NCBI RefSeq assembly: GCF_009696045.1
Contig: NZ_VUMT01000012.1
Span: forward strand, 1 to 64,000
DNA from: Velocimicrobium porci
GTDB taxonomy: Bacteria > Bacillota > Clostridia > Lachnospirales > Lachnospiraceae
DNA length: 64,000 bases
Direction of reading: 5' to 3'
Position 1 is the stretch's first letter. Each line of letters starts with the position of its first letter. Positions 7,482 to 15,143 of this stretch are shown here, piece after piece. Under the pieces are notes generated by a model. The model saw nothing but the letters and a program-made list of their open reading frames with translations, was not told the DNA's origin and did not search any database. The position numbers and the translations under genes are program-made.

Positions 7482-7979
7482 TTATGGAAATTGCACTTTT
7501 ATAAGTGGATTTCCCATATATTCGATAAATCGGAACATATCATCAACGCTAATTTCAATTGTTGCTGTATTAATATTTGGATGGAATGTAATCTTCTCTC
7601 TTTCTAAGATTTCCGTATCTACAACAACTTTGATATCATGCTCTTTGTTATTTATAAGTCCGAATACAGATACCATACCTGGTTTTAAATTCAAATATTC
7701 TACTAATTTTTCTTCAGAAGCAAAGCTAACATGTTTTTCTCCAACCAAAGGTGAGAATTCCTTAATCTTTAATGGCTTATTTCCATTCATTATTACGAGA
7801 TAAAAATCTGTTTTTTTCTTATTCGTTAAAAATAAACTTTTACTAGGAATACCAGTTAAATGTCCCATACATTTATCTGCTTCCTCACAAGTAATCGTTG
7901 GCTCATGTTCTGTTCTTGAAAATGGAATATTTAATTCATCTAGTACTTTGTAAACCTCTTTTTCAACTTCTTGAATCAT
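7482..7979 (-). CDS. PrdX/YbaK-type aminoacyl-tRNA deacylase
   Basis: A stand-alone homologue of the prolyl-tRNA synthetase editing domain. It is expected to hydrolyse mischarged tRNA, most likely Ala-tRNA(Pro) as in ProX/PrdX proteins. Family blocks are IPFSRTEHEPTITCEEA (about 18-34), GIPSKSLFLTNKKKTDFYLVIM (with the conserved lysine, 43-64), VGEKHVSFAS, and the C-terminal FHPNINTATIEIS block before the last helix. At 165 aa the length is normal. The start follows AGGAGAG. A second editing-type protein, YbaK-like, is encoded at 63072-63566, so two distinct tRNA-Pro/Cys proofreading factors are present. Confidence 0.88.
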   Translation of the reverse strand: MIQEVEKEVYKVLDELNIPFSRTEHEPTITCEEADKCMGHLTGIPSKSLFLTNKKKTDFYLVIMNGNKPLKIKEFSPLVGEKHVSFASEEKLVEYLNLKPGMVSVFGLINNKEHDIKVVVDTEILEREKITFHPNINTATIEISVDDMFRFIEYMGNPLIKVQFP

Positions 7980-8103
7980 AATCTTCTCTCCTATTATTTA
8001 AAATTACATTTCTAATTTTATATATTAAGTTTATCTAATTTCGTACAAGATATCAACTACTTTTCCTTCTTTTTCTTTCTTGAACAACTATTATATGGAA
8101 AGA

Positions 8104-8685
8104 TTACACGATTTTCACATGATTTTGTAACGCCCGTTCTAATTCTTTCTGCTGTATTCCAATGTATCTTTGTGTCGTTACGACAGAACTATGCTGAAGA
8201 AGCACGCGAACTAATTCGATATTATAATCTGAATTGACATAAATATCCGTGGCAAAATACTTTCGAAAACTATGCGTTGAAATGCAGTCTAATCCCATAT
8301 AATCCGCGACAATCTTAAGCTGCTTTTGCACTGCTCTTACTGTAATTGGGAACAATCGGGCTTCCGGACGAATCCCTGCACGTATTGCATAATTTTGGAT
8401 ATAAAGATAAACTTCCATTGGAACTGTAAAGGTTCTTGCCTTTTTTGTCTTTTTTTCAATAATGTCTAACCGATAACGGTCACCATCCAGCACAATATCA
8501 ATTAACCTTAGTTGAAGGACATCGGAGATTCTAAGTCCTAAATTTGCCTCAAGATTTAATATTGTTGCTAATCGTTCATTTCCTCGGAAATGTTTGCCAT
8601 CTCCATAATCAAATCCATTTCTTATTAGTTGAACTATTTCCAAATAGGATTCTTTTGTCAAAGATAATGTCTTTTTATTTGCCAA
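8104..8685 (-). CDS. Small tyrosine recombinase (FimB/FimE-sized)
   Basis: A 193-aa tyrosine recombinase consisting almost only of the catalytic domain, the size of FimB/FimE-type DNA-inversion enzymes. The active-site set looks complete: R52 (LGLRISDV), lysine near 79-82, H138 and R141 (THSFRKYF), H165 (LLQHSS) and Y174 (TTQRYIG). The start is TTG at 8685, supported by TGAGGT eight bases upstream. Possible promoters lie in the 160-bp gap to the right, including TTGTTT and TAAAAT 17 bases apart. No mobile-element partner is adjacent. I looked for an invertible segment flanked by inverted repeats and found none. The substrate is unknown. Confidence 0.85.
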   Translation of the reverse strand: MANKKTLSLTKESYLEIVQLIRNGFDYGDGKHFRGNERLATILNLEANLGLRISDVLQLRLIDIVLDGDRYRLDIIEKKTKKARTFTVPMEVYLYIQNYAIRAGIRPEARLFPITVRAVQKQLKIVADYMGLDCISTHSFRKYFATDIYVNSDYNIELVRVLLQHSSVVTTQRYIGIQQKELERALQNHVKIV

Positions 8686-8784
8686 ACTAGGTACCTCATT
8701 TCATATAATATTTTCCTATTTTTATTTTACATAATAGTTCGTAAAAAAACAAGTAAAAGTTCGCCGCTAATCTGTCAAACCCTA

Positions 8785-8839
8785 ATAAAACCAGTAAAGT
8801 TCGTATTCTATTACAGAATACGAACTTTGCTGGTTTTAT
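8785..8839 (-). terminator. Terminator-like hairpin after the HExxH protein gene
   Basis: ATAAAACCAG.AAAGTTCGTATTCT (8785-8809) pairs almost perfectly with 8815-8839 around a five-base loop, a stem of about 25 bp with one mismatch. It lies just downstream of the minus-strand gene ending at 8850. On the minus strand the stem ends in GGTTTTAT, which supplies the T-rich tail. Confidence 0.7.
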
Positions 8840-8849
8840 AGGCATCGTT

Positions 8850-10091
8850 TTAATTCACTTGCTTTTCTATTTTTTCTGCCTGCTCTTCTATCTTTTCAAA
8901 GTGATACTCTTTCTTAATTTCTTCGATTGATCTTGCGTATTTTTCAAGATTCTTTGTATTATAATAATCTTTTATTAAATCGTAAAGTGTAACCGGCTTT
9001 TTTACGGATTGTGCATTCAAAGAATCCTGCCACACATGCGAATGATATAATCGATCTAACGTCATACAGAGTAATGCGCCGGAATCATATCGATTCCATT
9101 TAATTTCTGATGTATAGCCTGAATTTTCTGCAATAGCAGAAAAAAGAACAGAAAACTTTCTATCTTTATCAGACTTAATTCCAGATAGTAATTTTAACTT
9201 TGGTGTATCGGTGCAAGAAGATGCCTTTATCCCAACATAAGTTGCTGTTCCCTCCACTGTTTCATGTTTCTTTTCTTCTACGTAATCAATTGGATCTAAT
9301 AACTTTCTATACTCAGAAATTGTCACATAATCAGCAACTGCCCTCTTTAATTCTTTATAGTCATAGGAGTTTAGTTGTCCTAACAACACATCTAAACTAG
9401 CGTATTGTAAACCGAGATAAGAAAACCATTCTTTTGATTTACCTGATAATATAATTTCCTTTTCTGTTCCCCAATCATTTTGAATTGTATAATGAAATAA
9501 TTCATGTGAAAGAAATGGAACAAAATACTGGCTTGGCTTTAAGGCATGTTCTAAATTTTTCTTGTTATATTTCATATAATAAACATGAGAAGATTCTCCT
9601 AATTTCATATTAGAACCAATCGTCTGAAAATTACCGAAGGGACTCCACGTAGCTCCAATCCCTGGTGTTAAAACAGATAATCGATAGACATCTGGCAGAT
9701 GATAAGAAGCCGGCATATCAATTTTCTGTGCATACCATTTATTTTCTAATCCTTTGACCCCGATGGCATAAGCATTTCCACGTAACAGATTTATTGTATC
9801 ACCCGAAAAATTAAGACAATCCCCCTTCCTTACTAAAACAATTGGAAGTTCTCTTAAGTCATATTGTTTCCATAGTTTCTTTTCTTTTAACTCTGTTTCA
9901 GAATACAACATATTTAACTGTGAGAGCATCGTTCTATCGGTCTTACTTAAGTTATTATAGTTTCGATTGAATATATGATTTGATAAAATGGTTAGTCCTA
10001 ATAAAATAATAAGTCCTGATAAAACAAACCAAAATTTCTTATGTTTTTTGTGTTTTATATTTCTTCTTTTCATTTGCAGCCTGCTACTCAA
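8850..10091 (-). CDS. Membrane-anchored putative HExxH metalloprotease, family not recognised
   Basis: A 413-aa protein with a very basic N terminus (KRRNIKHKKHKK) and one membrane helix at about 20-37, so the bulk should lie outside the cell. It contains HELFH at 196-200, a zinc HExxH motif, in the context FLSHELFHYTIQ. About 80 residues later TVEGTATYVG supplies glutamates (E277, E280) of the kind that act as third zinc ligand in gluzincins. I do not recognise the family. The substrate is unknown. The C terminus (about 385-413) is Lys/Glu-rich and helical. The start is uncertain: TTG at 10091 has AAAGGGG about 16 bases upstream, while ATG at 10073 has only a weak site. It lies downstream of the AbiEi-like gene. 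Confidence 0.7.
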   Translation of the reverse strand: MSSRLQMKRRNIKHKKHKKFWFVLSGLIILLGLTILSNHIFNRNYNNLSKTDRTMLSQLNMLYSETELKEKKLWKQYDLRELPIVLVRKGDCLNFSGDTINLLRGNAYAIGVKGLENKWYAQKIDMPASYHLPDVYRLSVLTPGIGATWSPFGNFQTIGSNMKLGESSHVYYMKYNKKNLEHALKPSQYFVPFLSHELFHYTIQNDWGTEKEIILSGKSKEWFSYLGLQYASLDVLLGQLNSYDYKELKRAVADYVTISEYRKLLDPIDYVEEKKHETVEGTATYVGIKASSCTDTPKLKLLSGIKSDKDRKFSVLFSAIAENSGYTSEIKWNRYDSGALLCMTLDRLYHSHVWQDSLNAQSVKKPVTLYDLIKDYYNTKNLEKYARSIEEIKKEYHFEKIEEQAEKIEKQVN

Positions 10092-10146
10092 AATAGAAAT
10101 AAATATCCCCTTTGTTTTGGTAGCTTCTCCTTTCCTTTTTCCTAAA

Positions 10147-10169
10147 TTCTATATTGCTTCAATATAGAA
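10147..10169 (-). terminator. Perfect 10-bp hairpin between AbiEi-like and HExxH genes
   Basis: TTCTATATTG (10147-10156) and CAATATAGAA (10160-10169) form a perfect stem with a three-base loop. On the minus strand TTTAGG follows, a poor T-run. It may be a weak terminator for the AbiEi-like gene or a site in the leader of the next gene. Confidence 0.45.
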
Positions 10170-10270
10170 AAGTATAGCATAAAAAATCCTTTTGTTATTT
10201 AATTTTTTCTAACATTTTTTAGCTTTTTCTTTCGTATAATTAATAGATTCATTTATTATACAACAAGCAG

Positions 10271-10867
10271 TCATGCCATTAAAATTTCCAAATACTGTGA
10301 TAGTACACTTCTAATCCTCAATTTTTTTGCATAATTCATTAGCTTATGATAATCTTTCTCTTTTTCTTTTGTATAAGCTTTTAAAACACTATAAACGTAA
10401 TCTTTTTCTAATTTATTACGTGCCTTTACAATATCACATATTGTTCGTTCCTTATCATATATTTGTATCAAATGGTTATACTTTGTAAGATATTCTATTT
10501 TTCCAAGTTCATGTAATTCAGGTTTGACTGTCATAACGCCTAAACCTGATTCTCTAAGTCGGTTTGTGGCATAAGTCTGTGGTACGGTAACATAAATCTT
10601 ATCCGGTATTGTATCAACAAGATGATGAAGTACTAGGGCTGTTTTACCGGAAAAAATAATCTGTTTTGAACGAAGCTGAATATAATATAATTGATCCAAT
10701 TTTGTCCGAGCTGTGATATAAATTCCATGAGAAACATGCTCTAGTTTTCCCTCTTTTTGAAATTGATTTAAATATTGTCTTGGAATTCCAAGGTCTTCAA
10801 CATCTTTGGTTAAAATCGTTCCATCTGATTCTGCAATAAATTTTTCTAATGCTTGTTCATAATTCAT
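10271..10867 (-). CDS. AbiEi-like antitoxin / winged-helix regulator (no toxin partner)
   Basis: A 198-aa protein matching the AbiEi type IV antitoxin/regulator family. The N-terminal winged-helix (about 1-55: GTILTKDVEDLGIPRQYLNQFQKEG, then LEHVSHGIYI) is followed by the C-terminal domain with FSGKTALVLHHL, DKIYVTVPQ and DKERTICDIVKARNKL. AbiEi normally represses its own operon and neutralises the nucleotidyltransferase AbiEii, encoded directly downstream. Here no AbiEii gene follows; the next gene is the HExxH protein. It is therefore an orphan regulator, or its toxin has been lost. The start follows AAAGGA. Its promoter is wrapped in an inverted repeat (10896-10943). Confidence 0.85.
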   Translation of the reverse strand: MNYEQALEKFIAESDGTILTKDVEDLGIPRQYLNQFQKEGKLEHVSHGIYITARTKLDQLYYIQLRSKQIIFSGKTALVLHHLVDTIPDKIYVTVPQTYATNRLRESGLGVMTVKPELHELGKIEYLTKYNHLIQIYDKERTICDIVKARNKLEKDYVYSVLKAYTKEKEKDYHKLMNYAKKLRIRSVLSQYLEILMA

Positions 10868-10895
10868 ATAATTTTCATTTCCTTTTTCCTTTTAG

Positions 10896-10943
10896 ATTTA
10901 CATTTGTATATCTATTATAAAATATAATTATACGAATGTAAAT
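10896..10943 (-). promoter_or_regulatory. AbiEi-like gene promoter inside an inverted-repeat operator
   Basis: On the minus strand TTTACA (10942-10937) and TATAAT (10919-10914) are 17 bases apart. The promoter is flanked by inverted repeats ATTTACATTTGTATA (10896-10910) and TATACGAATGTAAAT (10929-10943), 14 of 15 bases complementary. The right arm contains the -35 box. AbiEi proteins are known to bind paired inverted repeats at their own promoter, so this is the expected operator. Confidence 0.75.
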
Positions 10944-10962
10944 ACAAATAAATTTTTCTATT

Positions 10963-11904
10963 TTATTTAATATATTCTGCAACTTTTTTTGCGAACTGAC
11001 TTAACCATTTATCAAATGGAAATAATATAATGGTAGTTCCTATATTTAAAAAAGTATGTATATTTGCTATCTGCGTTTCTATATGCTCAGGGGTGAAGGC
11101 TATAAAAAGTGATTCTAGGGGAGTCCATAAAAAAAGAGGTATAAATACAACCATGCTAATAACATTAAAGAGTAAATGCACTAACATTGCTTCTTTTGCA
11201 GAACGATTTGCTCCGATAGAAGCCAAAACAGATGTAATACAAGTTCCTATATTTTGCCCAAACAAGATGTAAACAGAGCTTGATAAATTAATTAATCCAC
11301 TTCCCGCTAATGCCTGTAATATTCCAACTGATGCCGAAGAAGATTGTATAATTGCTGTAAATATAGTTCCAATTACAACGCCGATGAATGGATTTGTAAA
11401 ATTTGTAAGCATTTCAACAAAAAATGGATTATTTTTTAACGGGAGCATTGCCTGACTCATAGTTTCCATCCCAATATATAATACGCCAATACCAGAAAGC
11501 AGATTTCCAAACACATGAAATTTCTTTTTTTTAAAAAAAGTTATAAGAATCATTCCTAAAAATGCAATTACAGGAGCAATATAACCTAAATCAAATGCTA
11601 GCATTTGACTGGTAAATGTAGTTCCGATATTGGCTCCCATAATAATCCATGTTGCTTGCTTTAAAGTCATAATTTTAGAACCAACAAGGCTAACTGTCAT
11701 AACCGTAATAAGTGAAGACGATTGGACAAACGCGGTTACAAGTGTTGCCGTGATGATTCCAAGACATTTTGTTGAAGTGAATTTTTCTAAAAGGATCTGC
11801 ATTTTATTACCTGCCAGATGTTCTAACTCCTCCTTCATCATCTGCATGCCGAAGAAGAAGAATGTCAGACCACTGAGTAATTTTATAAAATTCGAACTTG
11901 TCAT
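10963..11904 (-). CDS. Na/phosphate symporter family membrane protein (short form)
   Basis: A 313-aa integral membrane protein of the Na/Pi cotransporter (NptA/PF02690) family. The family's inverted pair of QSS motifs is clear: ATAFVQSSSLITV-type (TLVTAFVQSSSLITVMTVSLVG) and TIFTAIIQSSSASVGILQALAG. GANIGTTFTSQ and GQNIGTCITSVLAS are the matching glycine-rich blocks. It lacks the C-terminal PhoU-like domain found in the roughly 550-aa forms. The ATG at 11904 is chosen because TAGGAT lies eight bases upstream and the next residues (MTSSNFIKLLSGLTFFFFG) match the family N terminus. A longer frame back to 11994 has no ribosome site and would cross a hairpin. Confidence 0.88.
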   Translation of the reverse strand: MTSSNFIKLLSGLTFFFFGMQMMKEELEHLAGNKMQILLEKFTSTKCLGIITATLVTAFVQSSSLITVMTVSLVGSKIMTLKQATWIIMGANIGTTFTSQMLAFDLGYIAPVIAFLGMILITFFKKKKFHVFGNLLSGIGVLYIGMETMSQAMLPLKNNPFFVEMLTNFTNPFIGVVIGTIFTAIIQSSSASVGILQALAGSGLINLSSSVYILFGQNIGTCITSVLASIGANRSAKEAMLVHLLFNVISMVVFIPLFLWTPLESLFIAFTPEHIETQIANIHTFLNIGTTIILFPFDKWLSQFAKKVAEYIK

Positions 11905-11923
11905 GATTATTATCCTAAAATGA

Positions 11924-11949
11924 AAAAGTATCACATTTGTGATACTTTT
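11924..11949 (-). terminator. Terminator after the DNA glycosylase gene, 20 bases before the symporter start
   Basis: AAAAGTATCAC (11924-11934) and GTGATACTTTT (11939-11949) form a perfect 11-bp stem with a four-base loop. On the minus strand it is followed by TTTTTCATTTT. It leaves no room for a promoter before the symporter ATG at 11904, so symporter expression must pass through this hairpin. Confidence 0.8.
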
Positions 11950-11969
11950 AATTTGTATATTATATTCTG

Positions 11970-12470
11970 TTAATCCGAAAATATTCGTTCCCATTCATTA
12001 ATCAAACGTTCAAACGACCAAATAGCGTTTGCCGGACTTGTAGATGGTAATCTTATTGCTTTAATCTCCGTCTGTTTTAAACAATATCGCTTATAAAGTT
12101 CGTCAGCTTTTCCACCATTAACTACAATTTTTTTTATGTTTGTTTGCTTAAGAAGTGATGGAATATCATTTGGCACTACATTTTTTATACTGCTATCGCT
12201 CGAACCACAAATGTCACAACTTTCAATAACATCCCACAAAGCAATATGATTTTTTAGCAACAACTGCTTTTTTTCTTCAATCGAAACAGGTTGTTCTACA
12301 TCTAATAGATAACTCAATACTTTCCAAAATCGATTTTGAGGATGATGATAATAAAATTCTCCCTCTCTTGATTTCACAGATGGGAAAGATCCTAATATTA
12401 ATATTTCTGAATCTTTATTATATACAGGTCCGAATGTATGAGTCACATGTTCTGTTTTTTTCTTTTCCAT
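11970..12470 (-). CDS. DNA-deoxyinosine glycosylase (UDG family 6, HDG)
   Basis: A 166-aa member of the uracil-DNA glycosylase superfamily. The motif block ILGSFPSVKSRE followed by FYYHHPQNRFWKVL is typical of family 6 hypoxanthine-DNA glycosylases, which excise deaminated adenine from DNA. The second active-site block is RLPSTSPANA near the C terminus. IALWDVIESCDICGSSDSSI is also conserved in the family. The ATG at 12470 is chosen because AAAGGA lies nine bases upstream; an ATG at 12479 would touch the ribosome site. It follows a DUF308 protein gene by 19 bases. Confidence 0.87.
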   Translation of the reverse strand: MEKKKTEHVTHTFGPVYNKDSEILILGSFPSVKSREGEFYYHHPQNRFWKVLSYLLDVEQPVSIEEKKQLLLKNHIALWDVIESCDICGSSDSSIKNVVPNDIPSLLKQTNIKKIVVNGGKADELYKRYCLKQTEIKAIRLPSTSPANAIWSFERLINEWERIFSD

Positions 12471-12489
12471 TTTATTCATTCCTTTAATT

Positions 12490-13023
12490 TTATTCGTTAT
12501 CTTCGAAATTTCTTTCTGGTACCGCTATATATTCCTCGTGATAAATCTTTAGTGTAGTAGCAAGCATTTCAAATCCCAAAAACATGACATGATGTGTGAA
12601 TTTTTCAAATGGATCCGATATTAAAATTAATGCTAAACCAATTGTAACAATAGCCTGAATTAATTCAATTCCAAATTTTAAGTGAACAGACAGTTTATAA
12701 AATGCAATATTTAACTCTTTGGTACCTTTCATCAGACCAAAGCCACCCCATGTATACCCTAAAATACCTATCGAATTTTCATGTTTCAAAATAATAAATG
12801 TTCCCATTATTAAAAGAATCAATGCCTGTGCTGTTTCGGCTGTTTCTAATGTCTTGTATTCTTTTTTCCTTATTGCATTCCATTCATAAACAAAACCAAC
12901 AATAACCATTGAGCCACCAATCATATAAGGAAGAGCAATTGTTAAATGAGATGGAAAAACGATGCAGATTACAGCAGCCAATGGAATTAAATAAATTCTA
13001 AATTTTTTCAACAGTTGAATCAC
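12490..13023 (-). CDS. HdeD-like DUF308 membrane protein
   Basis: A 177-aa protein with about five or six hydrophobic helices arranged as pairs, as in the HdeD/DUF308 family. Examples are IYLIPLAAVICIVFPSHLTI, MIGGSMVIVGFVYEW and ALILLIMGTFIIL. The C terminus is short and acidic (PERNFEDNE). The family has no well-defined function; HdeD is linked to acid stress in enterobacteria. The start is GTG at 13023 with AAAGGAG seven bases upstream. It lies in a minus-strand run with the gene at 13062-13967 upstream and the glycosylase gene downstream. Confidence 0.75.
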   Translation of the reverse strand: MIQLLKKFRIYLIPLAAVICIVFPSHLTIALPYMIGGSMVIVGFVYEWNAIRKKEYKTLETAETAQALILLIMGTFIILKHENSIGILGYTWGGFGLMKGTKELNIAFYKLSVHLKFGIELIQAIVTIGLALILISDPFEKFTHHVMFLGFEMLATTLKIYHEEYIAVPERNFEDNE

Positions 13024-13061
13024 TACAAAACTCCTTTATACAATTTAATCTGAATTGCCTA

Positions 13062-13967
13062 TTACTTAAGCTTAATTTCTTCACTGGAATTTAAGTATTC
13101 CGGTTCTGTAATTTTCTCAGATGAAGCATCATGAAAATACGTTCTGAAAAAAATTATTTCCCCTGTAAAAGGTTCATAATTTAAAATATGAGAAGATTGC
13201 TCTGAATTTAGTTGATTTTCCGAAGCTTCTCCACCAAGACAAGTGTATTTATTTCCCTTTTCATCAAAAATATCTAAAATATACCCCTGACTTTTTTTTA
13301 ATTTATCGCATGAATATTCAATTGAAGAATATATGGCATGTTGAGTAACTTGCTTAACCATTAGTGATTTTCCATTTGCCAAAGTATATTTTTTATTTAC
13401 TGATATTCGATTCTTTTCATATAATTTCTCTGGAAATTGAAAATTAAATTCTGCTTTCTTTTTGTCATTTAGAGTATAGAGTGTTAATGTAGCCTTTTCT
13501 CCTGCCTGATTAGAAAGATTGCCTAAAATTTCTTTCGGATCTTCGCAAACAGCAATATAATAACTATCATCCCCATTGTTCTCTGTTGCAAAATTAGAAA
13601 TTGATAAGAAATATTTTGTTCCACCTTCCAAAACTAATCGCATTTTCGCAGGATACTCTGATGGAAACAGACTTTCATTTTTTGATGTCAGCTTATAGCA
13701 AATATCAATTATATTCTCCTCACACAAAACAGATTCTACTTTTAAATCTGAATTGGCGATTTCTTTTATATCTGTTGGATTTGAACGAAATTCTTTTAAT
13801 TCTTCCGAATAAAATCTGTCATATGAAGAATAAGAATTTGACGACGCAGAAATTACCGGTTCATTTTCAAATCGTCGCAATAAAATTGGTATTAAAAAAA
13901 TACAAATCAATAAAACCAATGCTCCAATTGAAATAAATTTTGAATATTTCGTTGATATTTTTTTCAT
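13062..13967 (-). CDS. Hypothetical membrane-anchored protein
   Basis: A 301-aa protein with a basic N terminus (MKKISTKYSKF) and a single hydrophobic segment at about 13-30 ending in LLRRF. The remainder, rich in Ser, Asn and beta-prone segments, should be extracytoplasmic. I do not recognise the family with confidence; the pattern of the C-terminal half faintly recalls extracellular domains of anti-sigma-like DUF4179/DUF5643 proteins. The ATG at 13967 is chosen because GAGGGAG precedes it; an in-frame upstream start at 14000 has no ribosome site. The 190 bases upstream hold no obvious gene. No sigma factor gene is adjacent, so an anti-sigma role has no support from context. Confidence 0.6.
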   Translation of the reverse strand: MKKISTKYSKFISIGALVLLICIFLIPILLRRFENEPVISASSNSYSSYDRFYSEELKEFRSNPTDIKEIANSDLKVESVLCEENIIDICYKLTSKNESLFPSEYPAKMRLVLEGGTKYFLSISNFATENNGDDSYYIAVCEDPKEILGNLSNQAGEKATLTLYTLNDKKKAEFNFQFPEKLYEKNRISVNKKYTLANGKSLMVKQVTQHAIYSSIEYSCDKLKKSQGYILDIFDEKGNKYTCLGGEASENQLNSEQSSHILNYEPFTGEIIFFRTYFHDASSEKITEPEYLNSSEEIKLK

Positions 13968-14189
13968 GTTGACTCCCTCTCTTCCACTTCTTTTTGCCAA
14001 GTAATAAAAATTATCCTGTTTTCCAACGTTTGTACATTAAATTTGCTCCTATAGTGAGAAAACAATTTATATTATCCTAACAAAAAGAAGACTTTTTTCA
14101 ATTATAACATAAATAAAGAGGGAATCCTATTAATTTTTTCGAATACAGGTAAAATTTTTATAAAATCTAATACTATATAATTAATTGAA

Positions 14190-15065
14190 TCATTTCGATT
14201 GTTCACCGAGAGAATATTTTTCTTTTTCATGAAAACGTTCTAAAAAATGATGTTTTTCACCATTTTGCTGGTATGATATTACTGTATTCAAATTAACATT
14301 GTACATACTTTTAAATATATTCATATCAATAATGTCGCTCGTTTCTCTAAATTTATTGATAAGTTGTTTCATTTCCTGTCTTTTCGATACATCAGCGGCA
14401 TTTTCCGCATGTGCAATATTTTCAGTAAATCGACATGCACATTGAATAAATTCTAACTCATTATATTCCATCCAGCGAATAATATCTTTTTCCTTTACAT
14501 AATAAAGCGGACGTATTAATTCCATACCCGGATGATTTGTACTTTTTAATTTTGGCATCATTGTTGTAAATTGTCCACCATATAAAATACTCATTAAGAT
14601 AGTTTCTATTACATCATCAAAATGATGTCCCAATGCTATCTTATTGCAACCCAAAGATTGTGCCTTTTTATATAGATAACCTCTTCTCATTCTTGCACAG
14701 AGATAGCATGGATTTTCTTCAATATTAACAACAGTATCAAAAATCTCTGTATTAAAAATAGTTATCGGTATATTCATAATTTTGGCATTTTCAATAATTT
14801 TCTCGCGATTAACCTGATTATATCCGGGATCCATAACAATGAATTCCAGTTCAAAATTTACCTGCCCGTGTTTTTTTATCTCCTGCATACATTTTGCCAA
14901 AAGCATGGAATCTTTGCCACCAGAAATACATACCGCTATTTTATCCCCTTCTTCAATCAATTCATATTCTTTAATTCCCTCAATAAATTTTCTCCAAATT
15001 GATTTTCTATAACGTTTAATTATACTCCGTTCAATTTCTTGATATCGTTCCATCTTTACCATCAC
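14190..15065 (-). CDS. TtcA-like tRNA 2-thiolation PP-loop ATPase
   Basis: A 291-aa ATP pyrophosphatase of the TtcA/TtuA group, which activates a tRNA base for sulfur insertion (s2C32 in TtcA). The PP-loop SGGKDSMLLAKCM lies near residue 48. The iron-sulfur cysteine pair is in PCYLCARMRRG, and IALGHHFDDVIETILM is the second family block. The C-terminal CACRF adds further cysteines (QCAC), as in TtcA. The start is uncertain: GTG at 15065, ATG at 15062 and ATG at 15053 are all possible, with only a weak AGAAAG upstream. A hairpin separates it from the large c-di-GMP gene upstream. The exact base modified is inferred from the family. Confidence 0.85.
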   Translation of the reverse strand: MMVKMERYQEIERSIIKRYRKSIWRKFIEGIKEYELIEEGDKIAVCISGGKDSMLLAKCMQEIKKHGQVNFELEFIVMDPGYNQVNREKIIENAKIMNIPITIFNTEIFDTVVNIEENPCYLCARMRRGYLYKKAQSLGCNKIALGHHFDDVIETILMSILYGGQFTTMMPKLKSTNHPGMELIRPLYYVKEKDIIRWMEYNELEFIQCACRFTENIAHAENAADVSKRQEMKQLINKFRETSDIIDMNIFKSMYNVNLNTVISYQQNGEKHHFLERFHEKEKYSLGEQSK

Positions 15066-15093
15066 TTTCTTTTCTATTTTGTCCTAATAATAT

Positions 15094-15131
15094 ATTAGAC
15101 TCTGAAAATAAAGTTATCTCCAGAGTCTAAT
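15094..15131 (-). terminator. Hairpin after the GGDEF/EAL gene
   Basis: ATTAGACTCTG (15094-15104) and CAGAGTCTAAT (15121-15131) form a perfect 11-bp stem with a 16-base loop, 13 bases after the GGDEF/EAL stop codon. The minus-strand tail is AT-rich but not a pure T-run, so termination efficiency is uncertain. Confidence 0.65.
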
Positions 15132-15143
15132 AAATTTACTTTA

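Noticed and set aside
8785-8839. Inverted repeat near the small recombinase as an invertible promoter
   Set aside because: The arms are only five bases apart, so there is no segment to invert; a terminator explains it better.
11630-11923. 97-codon plus-strand frame within the Na/phosphate symporter gene
   Set aside because: It is a shadow of a strongly conserved membrane protein frame and has no ribosome site.
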